Source: JBJXGC01 sp046154545 (GTDB lineage: Bacteria; Chloroflexota; Dehalococcoidia; Tepidiformales; Tepidiformaceae). Taken from it: 28,524 bases of DNA. A program made the position numbers and the translations under genes. This document shows positions 1-8,367 of the stretch, one piece after another. The stretch spans positions 1 through 28,524 of the forward strand of contig JBJXGC010000044.1 of NCBI GenBank assembly GCA_046154545.1. The letters are read 5' to 3'. Position 1 is the stretch's first letter, and each line of letters opens with the position of its first letter. Below the pieces are notes generated by a model. That model was not told the DNA's origin, ran no database searches, and was given only the letters and a program-made list of their open reading frames with translations.

Positions 1-1115
1 TCTTCTCCGTCGCGGGAGTGGCGGTGGCGGCGCTGCTGCTGCTGTTCGTGCTGGCCCTGTACCGGGGCTGGAGCGAGCGGCTGACGAGCTACCTCGACGA
101 CTCCGACGCCGACCTCTGGATCGTCCAGAAGGGGAGCGAGAGCTTCTTCAGCCCTTCGATCATCAGCGAGAACACGGTGGGGCTGGGGGCGGCCTATGCG
201 CCGAGCGGGCCGGGCGGGCAGGGGACGCCGGGCATCGTCAAGACGAGTTCGATCATCGGCCGGACGGTGCGGGTGACCCACGAGGGCGAGAAGTACGACA
301 TCTACATCATGGGCTTCGAGGCGCCGCGCGAGGGCAGCAGCATCGGGGGCCTGGGCGGTCCGGTGCGGATGAAGCGCGGAAAGGCTGTGCCCACGAAGGG
401 CGAGATCGTCGTGGACGACGTCCTCGCCCGGATCGCCGGTATCGACATCGGCGACGAGCTGACGGCGGGTGAGCTGAAGCTGCGGGTCGTGGGCATCTCG
501 GCCGGCGGGAACCTCGGGGTGAGCATCCTCTGCTTCGTGAGCCGGGCGGACGGGGCGGTGCTGGTCCTCGGCTCGCAGGCCTCGGCCGGGTTCGTGAACT
601 ACATCCTCGTCCAGACCGAGCCGGGCCGGGCGGGCGAAGTGAAGGAGGCGATCGCGAAGAGCGCGTCCATCCTCTCGGTCTTCGAGCGGGAGCAGTTCGC
701 GGAGCAGAGCCGCGAGGTGCTGCGCAAGTCGGTGCTGCCGATCCTCGGACTCGTGGTCGGTCTGGTGTTCATCGTCGGGGCTATCGTCGTGGGGCTCACG
801 ATCTACACGACGACGCTCGAGAAGGAGCGCGAGTTCGGGGTGATGAAGGCCCTCGGCACGCCAGAGCGGCGGCTGATGGGCGTGATCCTGGAGCAGAGCT
901 CAGTCTGTTCCATACTCGGGTTCGGGGCCGGGCTGGGACTGGTGTTCGGCGCGACCAGGATTGCGCAGCTGCTGGTGCCGCAGTTCGTCACCCTCATCCT
1001 CTGGAGCGACGTGGCGCTGGTGTTCGCCGCGACGGCGGTCATGAGCCTGGTGGCCTCGATCCTGCCAGCCGCGCGCATCCTGCGGGTGGACCCCCTGACG
1101 GTGTTCAAGGCGTGA
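1..1115 (+). CDS. FtsX/MacB-type ABC transporter permease, 5' partial
   Basis: Membrane subunit of a MacB/LolCDE/DevC-type ABC exporter. The frame is open to the left edge, so the true start lies outside the window; the GTG at 18 is internal to a first membrane segment. Visible parts: a transmembrane helix at the very start, an extracytoplasmic region of about 200 residues, then three hydrophobic helices near the C-terminus. The cytoplasmic stretch EREFGVMKALG and the terminal R-x-DPLTVFKA are typical of FtsX permeases. The stop overlaps the start of the ATPase gene by 4 bp (GTGA), which indicates translational coupling. The substrate cannot be inferred; the family exports lipoproteins, peptides or lipids, or transmits force mechanically. 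Family call is solid, role unknown. Confidence 0.9.
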   Translation, partial: FSVAGVAVAALLLLFVLALYRGWSERLTSYLDDSDADLWIVQKGSESFFSPSIISENTVGLGAAYAPSGPGGQGTPGIVKTSSIIGRTVRVTHEGEKYDIYIMGFEAPREGSSIGGLGGPVRMKRGKAVPTKGEIVVDDVLARIAGIDIGDELTAGELKLRVVGISAGGNLGVSILCFVSRADGAVLVLGSQASAGFVNYILVQTEPGRAGEVKEAIAKSASILSVFEREQFAEQSREVLRKSVLPILGLVVGLVFIVGAIVVGLTIYTTTLEKEREFGVMKALGTPERRLMGVILEQSSVCSILGFGAGLGLVFGATRIAQLLVPQFVTLILWSDVALVFAATAVMSLVASILPAARILRVDPLTVFKA

Positions 1116-1795
1116 GCGAGACACACGTCCTCCGGCTGCGCGACGTGGTGAAGGTGTACGGCCACGGGGAGGGTGAGGCTCGCGTCCTCGACGGGGTGAG
1201 CCTTGACCTGGCCGCGGGCGAGGTGGTGGCGGTGATGGGGCCGTCGGGGTCGGGAAAGACGACGCTGCTGACGATCGCGGGCGCCCTCCAACGGCCAACG
1301 TCAGGGACGGTCGAGGTGGCGGGCGAGGAGATCCAGTCGCTCTCCCAGGGTGCGCTCGCCGTAATCAGGCGCGAGAAGGTGGGCTTCATCTTCCAGGGCT
1401 TCAACCTGCTGCAGGCGCTGAACGCGCGGGAGAACGTGGAGTACGGCCTGCAACTGGCCGGACACCGGGGCGGGCAGGCGAGGGAGCGGGCCGGGCAGCT
1501 CCTCTCGATGGTGGGCATCGCGCACCGGGCAGAGGCGCTGCCAAAGGAGCTGAGCGGGGGCGAACAGCAGCGGGTCTCGATCGCGCGGGCGCTGGCCGGC
1601 AACCGCAGCGTGCTCCTCGCCGACGAGCCGACGGCCAGTCTCGACGAGAAGCGGGCGAACGAGGTCATCGGCCTGTTGCGGGCGCTCGCCCAGGACATGG
1701 GCGTGGGGGTGCTGATGGTCACGCACGACCTGCGGGTCCGGGACCAGGCCGACCGAGTGCTCTGGTTAGAGGGCGGACGGTTGGCCGCACGGTAA
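1112..1795 (+). CDS. ABC transporter ATP-binding protein (LolD/MacB/DevA type)
   Basis: Cytoplasmic ATPase partner of the permease just upstream. All nucleotide-binding motifs are present: Walker A GPSGSGKTTL near residue 45, Q-loop in FQGFNLL, signature LSGGEQQRVSIARAL, Walker B VLLADEPTASLD, and the H-loop in VTHD. Its 227 residues are the usual length for this class. The start is GTG inside GTGA, overlapping the permease stop TGA; the sequence then reads straight into the domain, so an earlier start is not needed. Together the two genes form a minimal exporter; no periplasmic adaptor is visible inside the window, but upstream genes are cut off. The gene ends 9 bp before the stop of a convergent minus-strand gene. 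Confidence 0.95.
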   Translation: MSETHVLRLRDVVKVYGHGEGEARVLDGVSLDLAAGEVVAVMGPSGSGKTTLLTIAGALQRPTSGTVEVAGEEIQSLSQGALAVIRREKVGFIFQGFNLLQALNARENVEYGLQLAGHRGGQARERAGQLLSMVGIAHRAEALPKELSGGEQQRVSIARALAGNRSVLLADEPTASLDEKRANEVIGLLRALAQDMGVGVLMVTHDLRVRDQADRVLWLEGGRLAAR

Positions 1796-1804
1796 GGCGG
1801 ATGG

Positions 1805-2200
1805 TTAGTCCGAGTCGCCGGTCGAGCGGAAGGATTCGAAGACCATGTCGAGTTCGTCGCTGGCGGCGCCGCGGATGTCGGCGGCGAGGGTGGCGATGCC
1901 CAGGGAGGCCAGTGGCTCACCGTGGACGATGCCGGCGGCGGCCGTCCAGCAGCGAGTGAGGAGGCCGTGGAGCTCAGTCTCGAGCCTTGTCGCGGCGGGC
2001 CGGAGGCGGGGTTCGATCGAGTGCTCGGCGCCGATCCGGAGCTGAGCGCTGAGGGTGTCGAGATGGTACTCGATGGCGACAGACATCTCGGCCAGGGCGA
2101 GATGGAGTTCGTCCCGTGAGGCGCCGGCTGCGTCCACGCGAAGCGCGGCCTGGAGAAGGGACTCCGAGACGGGGCGAACAGATGCTGGCAGTTTCTCCAA
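1805..2200 (-). CDS. hypothetical protein, helical, 131 aa
   Basis: Not recognised. The start is TTG at 2200, supported by GGAGGA five bases upstream on the minus strand; no better ATG exists. The protein is rich in Ala, Leu and Glu and looks entirely alpha-helical, without membrane segments or a signal peptide; a stretch with regularly spaced Leu (around residues 30-80) could form a helical bundle. It is the last of a run of minus-strand genes that begins with the universal stress protein, and converges with the ABC ATPase. A four-helix-bundle role is only a guess. Confidence 0.6.
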   Translation of the reverse strand: MEKLPASVRPVSESLLQAALRVDAAGASRDELHLALAEMSVAIEYHLDTLSAQLRIGAEHSIEPRLRPAATRLETELHGLLTRCWTAAAGIVHGEPLASLGIATLAADIRGAASDELDMVFESFRSTGDSD

Positions 2201-2268
2201 AGTGTCCTCCAGGCCCGGCGGCGGCGGCCGGATACGACAGGTTAGCGTCCGCGGCGCCGGGTCACCAT

Positions 2269-2526
2269 CTACCTGCGGGTTTGCGTCGTCTCCGGCGCGC
2301 GTGGGCTATCGTCACCAGCCTCATCGACCCACTCGACGGGCGGGCTTGCGGGGAGGACGGCGCGCGGGTCGGCGGCAGCGGGGTCGATGACCTCGGAGGG
2401 CCGCCTGAACAGGCCGGCGAGGGCTTTGCGGGGGCGGGTCGGCCCGAAGAGGGCCAGGCGGATGGGCGCGACGACGCTCGCGAGCAGCGCCCTGAGGGGA
2501 TGCTTACGTGCGCGGCGGCGCTTCAT
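2269..2526 (-). CDS. small basic hypothetical protein, about 85 aa
   Basis: Not recognised. It begins with a very basic stretch (KRRRARK), followed by a moderately hydrophobic segment (residues about 11-30) and a proline-rich acidic tail. GGGAGG lies 5 nt before ATG 2526; a GTG directly in front (2529) is a less likely start. Its beginning overlaps the end of the 63-residue gene by 23 bp, so the two are probably translated together. The basic-then-hydrophobic N-terminus could be a membrane-associating helix; no known domain is visible. Confidence 0.5.
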   Translation of the reverse strand: MKRRRARKHPLRALLASVVAPIRLALFGPTRPRKALAGLFRRPSEVIDPAAADPRAVLPASPPVEWVDEAGDDSPRAPETTQTRR

Positions 2527-2695
2527 CACGACCTCCCGTCTCGCAGCAACCGGGGCAGGGCTGGCGCATGACTCTGCCCGAGCGGATATCCACCATCCAG
2601 CGGCCGCCGTGCGCGCAGCCCGTACCGGGGCGTTCCTGGATGACCGGGAGGGCGGGGTCAGCCGGCTTTTCGAGAGGCGGAGTGGCTGTCGTCAT
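2504..2695 (-). CDS. small Cys-rich protein, possible zinc knuckle, 63 aa
   Basis: Not recognised as a named family. Start ATG at 2695 has GAGGT five bases upstream. Residues C27-x-H29 and C47-PG-C50-C51 could bind one zinc ion or iron, giving a small ribbon or knuckle; the N-terminal third is proline-rich and probably disordered. It lies 48 bp after the Lon-like gene and overlaps the next small gene by 23 bp, so it is likely part of the same transcript. A zinc-bound adaptor or substrate-delivery role next to a protease is conceivable but is pure inference. Confidence 0.5.
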   Translation of the reverse strand: MTTATPPLEKPADPALPVIQERPGTGCAHGGRWMVDIRSGRVMRQPCPGCCETGGRDEAPPRT

Positions 2696-2743
2696 GGGGG
2701 ACCTCGCTTTCGATGGTGATGGTGTGGCGGCCCGCTCGCTGTT

Positions 2744-5227
2744 TCAGCGGCCGGCCGGGCGTGGGCCGTCGGTCACCGGTGCCCGCGCGCTGATGGAGAG
2801 GAAGTCGCCCGCGTTGCGCGCGTCCCCGTCAGGGTCCGGGGCCACGGCGCTGGTGCGCATCTCGTCGAGCCTGGCAGCGACGCGGGCGAAGAGCGAGCCT
2901 TCGGGGTAGGTGGCGAAGGCTCCGGGCGTGCCTGCCGGGATGCCGGTCAGGAGTTCGATGCCCTCCTCGACGCGGCGGACGGCCCAGAGGTGGAACCGGC
3001 CTTCGGCGACCGCCTGGACGATGTCGTCCCGGAGGGTGAGGTTGACCACGTTCGTGGCGGGGATGACGACGCCCTGTGTGCCCGACAGGCCCACTTCGCG
3101 GCAGACGTCGAAGTAGCCCTCCACCTTCTCAGTGACGCCACCGACGGCCTGGACGTTGCCAAACTGATCGACGGAGCCGGTGACGGCGATGTCCTGGCGC
3201 ACGGGCACGCCGGCGAGCGAGGTGAGGATGGCGTAAAGCTCGGCCGATGAGGCACTGTCGCCTTCCACCTCGTCGTAGCTCTGTTCGAAGGTGAGGCTGG
3301 CGTTGAAGGCCAGCGGGTGCGACGCGCCGAAGGTGCCGGCGATGTAGCCGTCGAGGACGAGGACTCCCTTGGTGTGGATGGCGCCGCTGCGCTCGGTCTC
3401 GCGTTCAACGGCGACCACGCCGCGGCGCCCGGTCGATGTCCGGCAGGTGATGCGGGTTGGCGCCCCGAAGGCGTGGCCACCGGTCGAGAAGACGGCGAGG
3501 CCATTGACCTGGCCGACGACGGCGCCGGCCGTATCGATGCGGAGGGTCCCTTCGGCGATCATCCGGCGGATGCGGTCCGGGATGAGGCCGGAACGGCGTT
3601 CGCGGGCGGCCACGGCGGCACGCACATTGCTGGCCTCGACCGTCGCGCTCCCGGCCGCGCCAGCGTTGTGGTCGGCCTCCTGGCAGAGGTCGCCGACCAG
3701 GCCCAGGCGGGTGGAGAGGCGGTCCTGGCGCCCGGCGAGGCGGCTGCCGAACTGAAGAAGCTCGGTGACCGCGTCCGGCTCGAAGGGGCGGAGCGCACAG
3801 GCCTCCTGGGTGCGCCTGACGAAGGCGGCGTAGGTGGCGAGGGCGTCCGCGTCGGCGGGCGTGTCTGGCTCGAACTCGGCGCGGATTTTGAAGAGTTCGG
3901 GGAAGTCCGGGTCAACGTAGTCGAGCAGGGCGAAGAGCATCGGCGGGCCGACGAGGACGACCTTGAGGCCGAGGGGCAGCCCTTCGGGGGCAAGGTTGAC
4001 CAGGGGAAACGGCAGGCCCTCGGCGGGGTCGTCGAAGCGCACCTCCCGGGTCTTGAGGGCGCGCTTGAGCCTGGGCCAGGAACGCGGGTCGCTGAAGAGT
4101 TCGGCCGCCTGGAGGATGAGGTAGCCGCCGTTGGCGAGGTGGATGGCGCCCGGGCGGATGTGGAGAAAGTCGGTAACGAGGGTGCCCATCCGGTTTTCGA
4201 ACTCGACCCGGCCGAACAGGTTCAGATAGGAGGGATGGCGCTCGTCGATGACGGGAGCGCCGGGGACCAGTTCGTCGCCATGCGTGATGAAGAGGTTGAC
4301 CGAATAGCGTTGGAGCAGCGCTTCGCGCTCATCGGTGAACTGCTGGATGAGCTGGGGCGGGAGCTTCTCCATGAAGCCGGCGGTGAAGCGCTTAAACGCG
4401 TCAAGGTTCGCCACAATGTCCTTTTCGATGGCGGCGAAGTGGTCGAGGAGACCGTATTGCGCGAACCGGGCTTGGACATCGTCAAGGATGGGCCCGACGA
4501 CGAAGCGGGTGATCTCGCGGTCGAGGGTGAGCAGCCGTTGGCGGGCCTCGACATCGAGCTGGCGGAGTCCGCGCATAGCGGCGGCGATGGCCTTCTGGAC
4601 CTCCTCGCCGCGCGCTTCGATAGGCTGCCGTTCGGCCTCGCCCAGGGCGGTGAACTCGTCCGCCTCCATCGGCGTGCCATCCGCCTTCACCGGGGTGGCC
4701 ATCCAGCCCATGGGTGTGGCGTTCACAATGTAGCCGAGCTGCCTGGCCGACTCCTGGAGCGCTTCAAGGGTACGCTCGCGGGCCTTCTGGATGGGATCGA
4801 GCGCCTGGTGCGTGCGGGCCTCGTAGGAATCGCTGGCGAAGGCCGCGGGGAGGGCGTCTTTACAGGCGGCCGCGAGGTCGGCCATCTCGCGCTTCAGATC
4901 GTCGCCCATGGCCGGTGGGAGGCTGATGGCCCGGGGCCGGCGCGGGTCGGCGAAATTGAAGACATAGACCCAATCCGGCACGGGGGGCCGGGGGGCCGCT
5001 ACCCGGGTCAACTCCTCGCGCACCAGTTGGTTGCGGCCGGACTGGGGCGGGCCGGAGACGGCGATGTTGTAGCCGTCCGCGTCCATAGAGAGCCCGAAGG
5101 CGATGGCCTCGCGTGCTCGTTCCTGGCCGGCGATGCCCGGGAGCGATGCCGCCGGCGCGCTGTCGAGGTTGAACGTGGCGCGAAGCTGGCCCGGGCTCAG
5201 CGCGAGCAGATCGACTGCGGTTGGCAT
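2744..5227 (-). CDS. Lon-family ATP-dependent protease, LonB-like with AAA_32-type N-terminus
   Basis: Large cytosolic protease of 827 residues belonging to the Lon-like S16 group lacking the classic Lon N-domain. The C-terminal proteolytic domain carries the Ser-Lys dyad: S658 in EGDSASSAEL and K701 in GGVTEKVEG, 43 residues apart, the same spacing as in E. coli Lon. The nucleotide-binding part is divergent: the P-loop-like GPPQSGRN (59-66) has Arg and Asn where Lys and Ser/Thr are usual, and the Walker B region is GAIHLANGGYLIL (about residue 360) followed by Gln. ATP use therefore deserves testing, although this family is variable here. The start ATG lies 3 nt after the stop of the 43-residue membrane gene, implying coupling. 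Large plus-strand open frames opposite this gene are shadows. Confidence 0.92.
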   Translation of the reverse strand: MPTAVDLLALSPGQLRATFNLDSAPAASLPGIAGQERAREAIAFGLSMDADGYNIAVSGPPQSGRNQLVREELTRVAAPRPPVPDWVYVFNFADPRRPRAISLPPAMGDDLKREMADLAAACKDALPAAFASDSYEARTHQALDPIQKARERTLEALQESARQLGYIVNATPMGWMATPVKADGTPMEADEFTALGEAERQPIEARGEEVQKAIAAAMRGLRQLDVEARQRLLTLDREITRFVVGPILDDVQARFAQYGLLDHFAAIEKDIVANLDAFKRFTAGFMEKLPPQLIQQFTDEREALLQRYSVNLFITHGDELVPGAPVIDERHPSYLNLFGRVEFENRMGTLVTDFLHIRPGAIHLANGGYLILQAAELFSDPRSWPRLKRALKTREVRFDDPAEGLPFPLVNLAPEGLPLGLKVVLVGPPMLFALLDYVDPDFPELFKIRAEFEPDTPADADALATYAAFVRRTQEACALRPFEPDAVTELLQFGSRLAGRQDRLSTRLGLVGDLCQEADHNAGAAGSATVEASNVRAAVAARERRSGLIPDRIRRMIAEGTLRIDTAGAVVGQVNGLAVFSTGGHAFGAPTRITCRTSTGRRGVVAVERETERSGAIHTKGVLVLDGYIAGTFGASHPLAFNASLTFEQSYDEVEGDSASSAELYAILTSLAGVPVRQDIAVTGSVDQFGNVQAVGGVTEKVEGYFDVCREVGLSGTQGVVIPATNVVNLTLRDDIVQAVAEGRFHLWAVRRVEEGIELLTGIPAGTPGAFATYPEGSLFARVAARLDEMRTSAVAPDPDGDARNAGDFLSISARAPVTDGPRPAGR

Positions 5228-5230
5228 GCC

Positions 5231-5362
5231 TTAACCTCGACCGTCGCGAGTGTGTTCCCGGATCGGGACGGTAATCTGTCCGGGACGGCGGTGGTGGCGT
5301 TCGTTGAACCAGTGGGCTGTCGCGAGGGCGACGGCGAGGACGAGTGACACGAGGGCGGTCAT
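5231..5362 (-). CDS. 43-residue single-pass membrane peptide
   Basis: A short frame wedged between the stress protein and the protease. Its ATG overlaps the stop of the upstream gene as ATGA, and its TAA ends 3 nt before the protease start, so the three genes form one tightly coupled unit. The N-terminus (residues 2-17: TALVSLVLAVALATAH) is a hydrophobic helix long enough to span or insert into the membrane, followed by a basic, polar tail with ERHHRRP. No family is recognised. Coupling on both sides plus the clean helix-tail design argues that it is real; the alternative is a fortuitous frame in a spacer. It may tether or regulate the neighbouring protease, which is inference only. Confidence 0.6.
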   Translation of the reverse strand: MTALVSLVLAVALATAHWFNERHHRRPGQITVPIREHTRDGRG

Positions 5363-6252
5363 TGGTGGGCTCCTGCTGTGATGAGTTCTCCAACCGGACG
5401 AGCGGGCGTGACATCTCCAACCGGCACGATGAGAAGCGGGCGCCGGGAGCTATGAAGGAAGCGATCGGTGGTGCTGCCCAGCGCGATGCGCCCGCCAAAG
5501 CTCTTGCCGTGGGAGGTGAGCACGACCAGGGACGCGCCGGCGCGGTCAGCGGCGGCGGTGATCGCGTCAAGGGCGGGGGCCATGGTGCAGACGGTCTCCT
5601 CCCCGGGGGCGGCGATGGAACGCAGATACTCCTTGGAGGCGTCCTCGACAGAGGCCATGAAATCGAACGGGTAGGAGACGAACTCAACGCCGCCCTCAAC
5701 CAGGGGGCCATAGGCACGGACGATGGTGAGCGGTGAATGGCGACGCTTGGCCAGGTCGCGAGCGACTTCGAGGCCTACTTCGGCGAGGGCGGACCCATCG
5801 ACGCCAACGACGATGGGTCCATCGGACAGCGTGGCGGGACCACGCATCGGCATGACGAGGACGGGGACGGTGGCGCCGCGGACGACCTTGTCGGCGACGC
5901 TCCCGATGAGGGTGGCCTGAATCCCGCTTCTGCCGTGGCTGGCGAGGACGATGAACTGCGCCCCCAGCGAGAGGTTGAGGATGTTGACAGCGGCAGAGCC
6001 CTGCACCACGCGCGTCCCGTAGGGGATGGCGGCCGCAGCTTCGGTACGCATGATGGCCGCGACGTAGCCATTGAAGATCTCGCGAGCGCGGTCGAGTTCG
6101 GCGGGCGTGGGCGCCGGCTCACGGTCCGCGACATGGACGAAGAGCAGCGGTGCGTCCCAGGCGCGGGCGAGGACAAACGCCGCCGGGACCGCCAGTTCGG
6201 CGAGCTTCGAGCCATCCAGTGGCACGACGATCGGATGCGCGGCTGCCGTCAC
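5359..6252 (-). CDS. tandem universal stress protein (UspA family)
   Basis: Cytosolic stress protein of 297 residues with two Usp domains in tandem. Each ends with the ATP-binding signature: ASHGRSGIQATLIGS followed by VPVLVMP in the first, and TSHGKSFGGRIALGS followed by RPLLIVP in the second; domain starts are HPIVVPLDGS and GPIVVGVDGS. The open frame continues far upstream, but GTG 6252 is chosen because GGAGGAT lies four bases before it and the Usp fold begins eight codons later. It is the first gene of the minus-strand unit that includes the membrane peptide and the Lon-like protease, and it is divergent from the gene at 6388. Two-domain Usp proteins can bind ATP and often act in starvation or oxygen stress. 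Confidence 0.92.
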   Translation of the reverse strand: MTAAAHPIVVPLDGSKLAELAVPAAFVLARAWDAPLLFVHVADREPAPTPAELDRAREIFNGYVAAIMRTEAAAAIPYGTRVVQGSAAVNILNLSLGAQFIVLASHGRSGIQATLIGSVADKVVRGATVPVLVMPMRGPATLSDGPIVVGVDGSALAEVGLEVARDLAKRRHSPLTIVRAYGPLVEGGVEFVSYPFDFMASVEDASKEYLRSIAAPGEETVCTMAPALDAITAAADRAGASLVVLTSHGKSFGGRIALGSTTDRFLHSSRRPLLIVPVGDVTPARPVGELITAGAHQ

Positions 6253-6375
6253 AGGTATCCTCCAGTGCCCCACCCGGGACCACCTCGATGGTGTCTGACG
6301 GGAGACCAGGGTGAGACGGCCGAACGGCCGGGAATCGAACTCCGAATGGCCCGCGCGGAGACCTGACGCGAGGCT

Positions 6376-6381
6376 CATACT
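6376..6381 (+). promoter_or_regulatory. -10-like CATACT, 6 nt before ATG 6388
   Basis: Matches the TACNNT-type class loosely (C for T at position 1). No Shine-Dalgarno between it and the start, so the message would be leaderless. Confidence 0.45.
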
Positions 6382-6387
6382 GACGCC

Positions 6388-6885
6388 ATGGACGAGACCA
6401 CTAGCGATACCGCCCTGCCCGAGCAGCTCTCGGTCTATGTAGAAGCTATCCCGATGGCGACGGCCGCAGACCTCTTCACCGGTTCGATCCGTCACGTGAT
6501 CTGCAACGGGAGCACCGGCGGGGCGCGGCCGTTCAGGTCGCCGGGCGCCGGCGTAGCCTTCGCCCTGAGGGGGCCGGGGGCGAACGTCGAGGGCCTCGGG
6601 GCGTTGGACGGCGACCCTCCGGAGTGCCGGTTTACGATTGCGATCAGCGACCTGAACCATTTCCACGCCTACGCGCGGCCGTTACTCACGAAACTCGTGG
6701 AGGCCGCCGAGGAACGAGGCTGTGACCGGCTGTGGACGCTCATCGACTGTTGTGGCAACAACCCCTACGAGGTCTTCGCAGCAGCCGGACTCGACCTCAT
6801 ATCGTCCCTCCAGGTTGGGGGCGCCGCTGAGGTCGTCCTCCAACTCGGCCAGGAGCTGAGGGCAACACAGGCGCCCGGCGGCTGA
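6388..6885 (+). CDS. GNAT-like hypothetical protein
   Basis: 165 residues, no signal peptide or membrane segments. The C-terminal half resembles the end of a GNAT acetyltransferase: a helix PLLTKLVEAAEERGC, a strand LWTLIDCCGNN, then YEVFAAAGLDLI, which matches the usual N-x-x-x-x-x-F-x-x-x-G-F pattern. The acetyl-CoA loop Q-x-x-G-x-G/A is not obvious, so it may be inactive or a look-alike. The ATG is preceded by CATACT six bases upstream and no Shine-Dalgarno, fitting a leaderless start. It is divergent from the universal stress protein and may share its control region. Function unknown. Confidence 0.6.
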   Translation: MDETTSDTALPEQLSVYVEAIPMATAADLFTGSIRHVICNGSTGGARPFRSPGAGVAFALRGPGANVEGLGALDGDPPECRFTIAISDLNHFHAYARPLLTKLVEAAEERGCDRLWTLIDCCGNNPYEVFAAAGLDLISSLQVGGAAEVVLQLGQELRATQAPGG

Positions 6886-6967
6886 GAGACCACCGCTGTC
6901 GTCTTCTCAAGCCGCGGCGCTATCACCAAGCGGCGGATTCGCCGTCAGCCCCGGCCACAGGTGATGT

Positions 6968-8254
6968 ATGAAGTATGTCGATGCCGACGAGGCGGTCGCG
7001 CGGATCTCCTCCGGACAACGGGTGTACCTGCAGGGCGGCGGGGCGACGCCGCAAGTGCTGGTGGAGGCGCTTGTGCGGCGGGCGAGCGAGTTCGCCCGGG
7101 TCGAGATCGTGCATCTCCACACCGAGGCGGCAGCGCCCTATGCGGCGCCCGGGATGGCGCGGGCGTTCCGGCACAACGCTCTGTTCATCGGCCCAAACGT
7201 ACGGGAGGCCGTACAGGCAGGCAGGGCCGACTACACACCGGTCTTTCTCTCTGAGATCCCGGCGCTTTTCGCTCCCGGCGGGGCGCTGCCCCTGGACGCC
7301 GCCCTGATCCAGGTCACGCCGCCGGATGGCCATGGGCGATGTTCGCTCGGCGTCTCGGTCGATTGCGCGGTAGCGGCCGCGCGAGGGGCGAAGGTGGTGA
7401 TCGCCCAGGTGAACCGGGCGATGCCACGGACCTTCGGGGAGTCGATCCACATCGGCGAGATAGACCTCGCGGTGGAGGTGGAGGCACCGCTGGTCGAGCA
7501 CCTCGAACCGGGACCAACGACCGAGTCGCGGGCGATCGCCGGACACATCGCGGCGCTCATTGAGGACGGTGCGACGCTCCAGATGGGGATCGGCGGCATC
7601 CCGAACGCGGTGTTGAGCGCGTTACGGAGCCACCGCGACCTCGGGATCCACACGGAGATGTTCACCGACGGACTGCTCCCACTGGTGGAGGCGGGTGTGG
7701 TGACTGGGGCGCGCAAGAGCGTGAAACCGGGAGTCATCGTGAGCGCGTTCGTGATCGGGACAAGACGGCTGTACGGCTTCGTTGCCGACAACCCGGCGGT
7801 CGAACTGCACGCCGTCGATTACACGAACAACGTCGAAGTCATCGCGGCGAACCACCGGATGGTGGCGATCAACGCGGCCCTTGGCATCGACCTCACGGGG
7901 CAGGTCGCGGCGGACGCGATTGGGCCACGTTTCTATAGCGGCATCGGCGGGCAGCTCGACTTCATCCGGGGAGCGGCCCGCTCGCGGGGCGGGGTGCCGA
8001 TCATCGCGTTGCCATCGACCGCGGCCCACGGCAGCATCAGCCGGATAGCGGGCGCCCTGACGGAGGCCTCCGGGGTGGTGACGACGCGAGGGGACGTCCA
8101 CTGGGTGATCACGGAATACGGCGCACGCAACCTCCACGGCCGCAGCATCCGCGAACGGGCGCGCATGCTGATCGACCTCGCCCAGCCGGACTTCAGGGCG
8201 CAGCTCGAAGAGGAAGCGGGGCGGCTGGGCTATCTGTCGCGCGCGGGTGGGTGA
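6968..8254 (+). CDS. acetyl-CoA hydrolase/transferase family (4-hydroxybutyrate CoA-transferase-like)
   Basis: Cytosolic CoA-transferase of 428 residues, the normal length for the AbfT/Cat family. These enzymes move CoA between acyl groups through a glutamyl-CoA intermediate. The catalytic Glu is E230 in HTEMFTDG, preceded by the glycine-rich loop GIGGIPNAV (207-215); other family marks are QVTPPDGHGRCSLG (115-128) and the C-terminal ITEYGARNLHGRS. Start ATG 6968 has AGGTGA a few bases upstream; a second ATG four codons later would also work. It stands between a GNAT-like gene and a cyclophilin, so context does not identify the acid used; acetate, butyrate and 4-hydroxybutyrate are typical. 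Confidence 0.9.
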   Translation: MKYVDADEAVARISSGQRVYLQGGGATPQVLVEALVRRASEFARVEIVHLHTEAAAPYAAPGMARAFRHNALFIGPNVREAVQAGRADYTPVFLSEIPALFAPGGALPLDAALIQVTPPDGHGRCSLGVSVDCAVAAARGAKVVIAQVNRAMPRTFGESIHIGEIDLAVEVEAPLVEHLEPGPTTESRAIAGHIAALIEDGATLQMGIGGIPNAVLSALRSHRDLGIHTEMFTDGLLPLVEAGVVTGARKSVKPGVIVSAFVIGTRRLYGFVADNPAVELHAVDYTNNVEVIAANHRMVAINAALGIDLTGQVAADAIGPRFYSGIGGQLDFIRGAARSRGGVPIIALPSTAAHGSISRIAGALTEASGVVTTRGDVHWVITEYGARNLHGRSIRERARMLIDLAQPDFRAQLEEEAGRLGYLSRAGG

Positions 8255-8305
8255 GTGCAGCGCCAGGGTAAGGGATGCTTGTTTTTCCCTTGGATCGCGC
8301 GTTCG

Positions 8306-8311
8306 TATACT
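8306..8311 (+). promoter_or_regulatory. -10 TATACT of the cyclophilin gene
   Basis: Good -10 match 56 bp before GTG 8368, giving a leader with a Shine-Dalgarno. AAGGGA/TCCCTT (8270-8275 and 8286-8291) forms a weak stem just upstream, in the -35 region. Confidence 0.5.
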
Positions 8312-8367
8312 CGGTGTACCAGAATTGAACGGCAGCCGCGCCCGTGCGGCTCAGACGAGGACTATCC

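Noticed and set aside
3317..5347. 676-codon open frame on the plus strand opposite the Lon-like gene
   Set aside because: It mirrors the protease gene in GC-rich sequence, has low-complexity Gly/Glu/Val composition and no recognisable domain; the minus-strand protein is unambiguous.
6253..6666. Long N-terminal extension of the universal stress protein
   Set aside because: It overlaps the divergent gene at 6388, has no Usp similarity, and GTG 6252 has a good GGAGGAT site.
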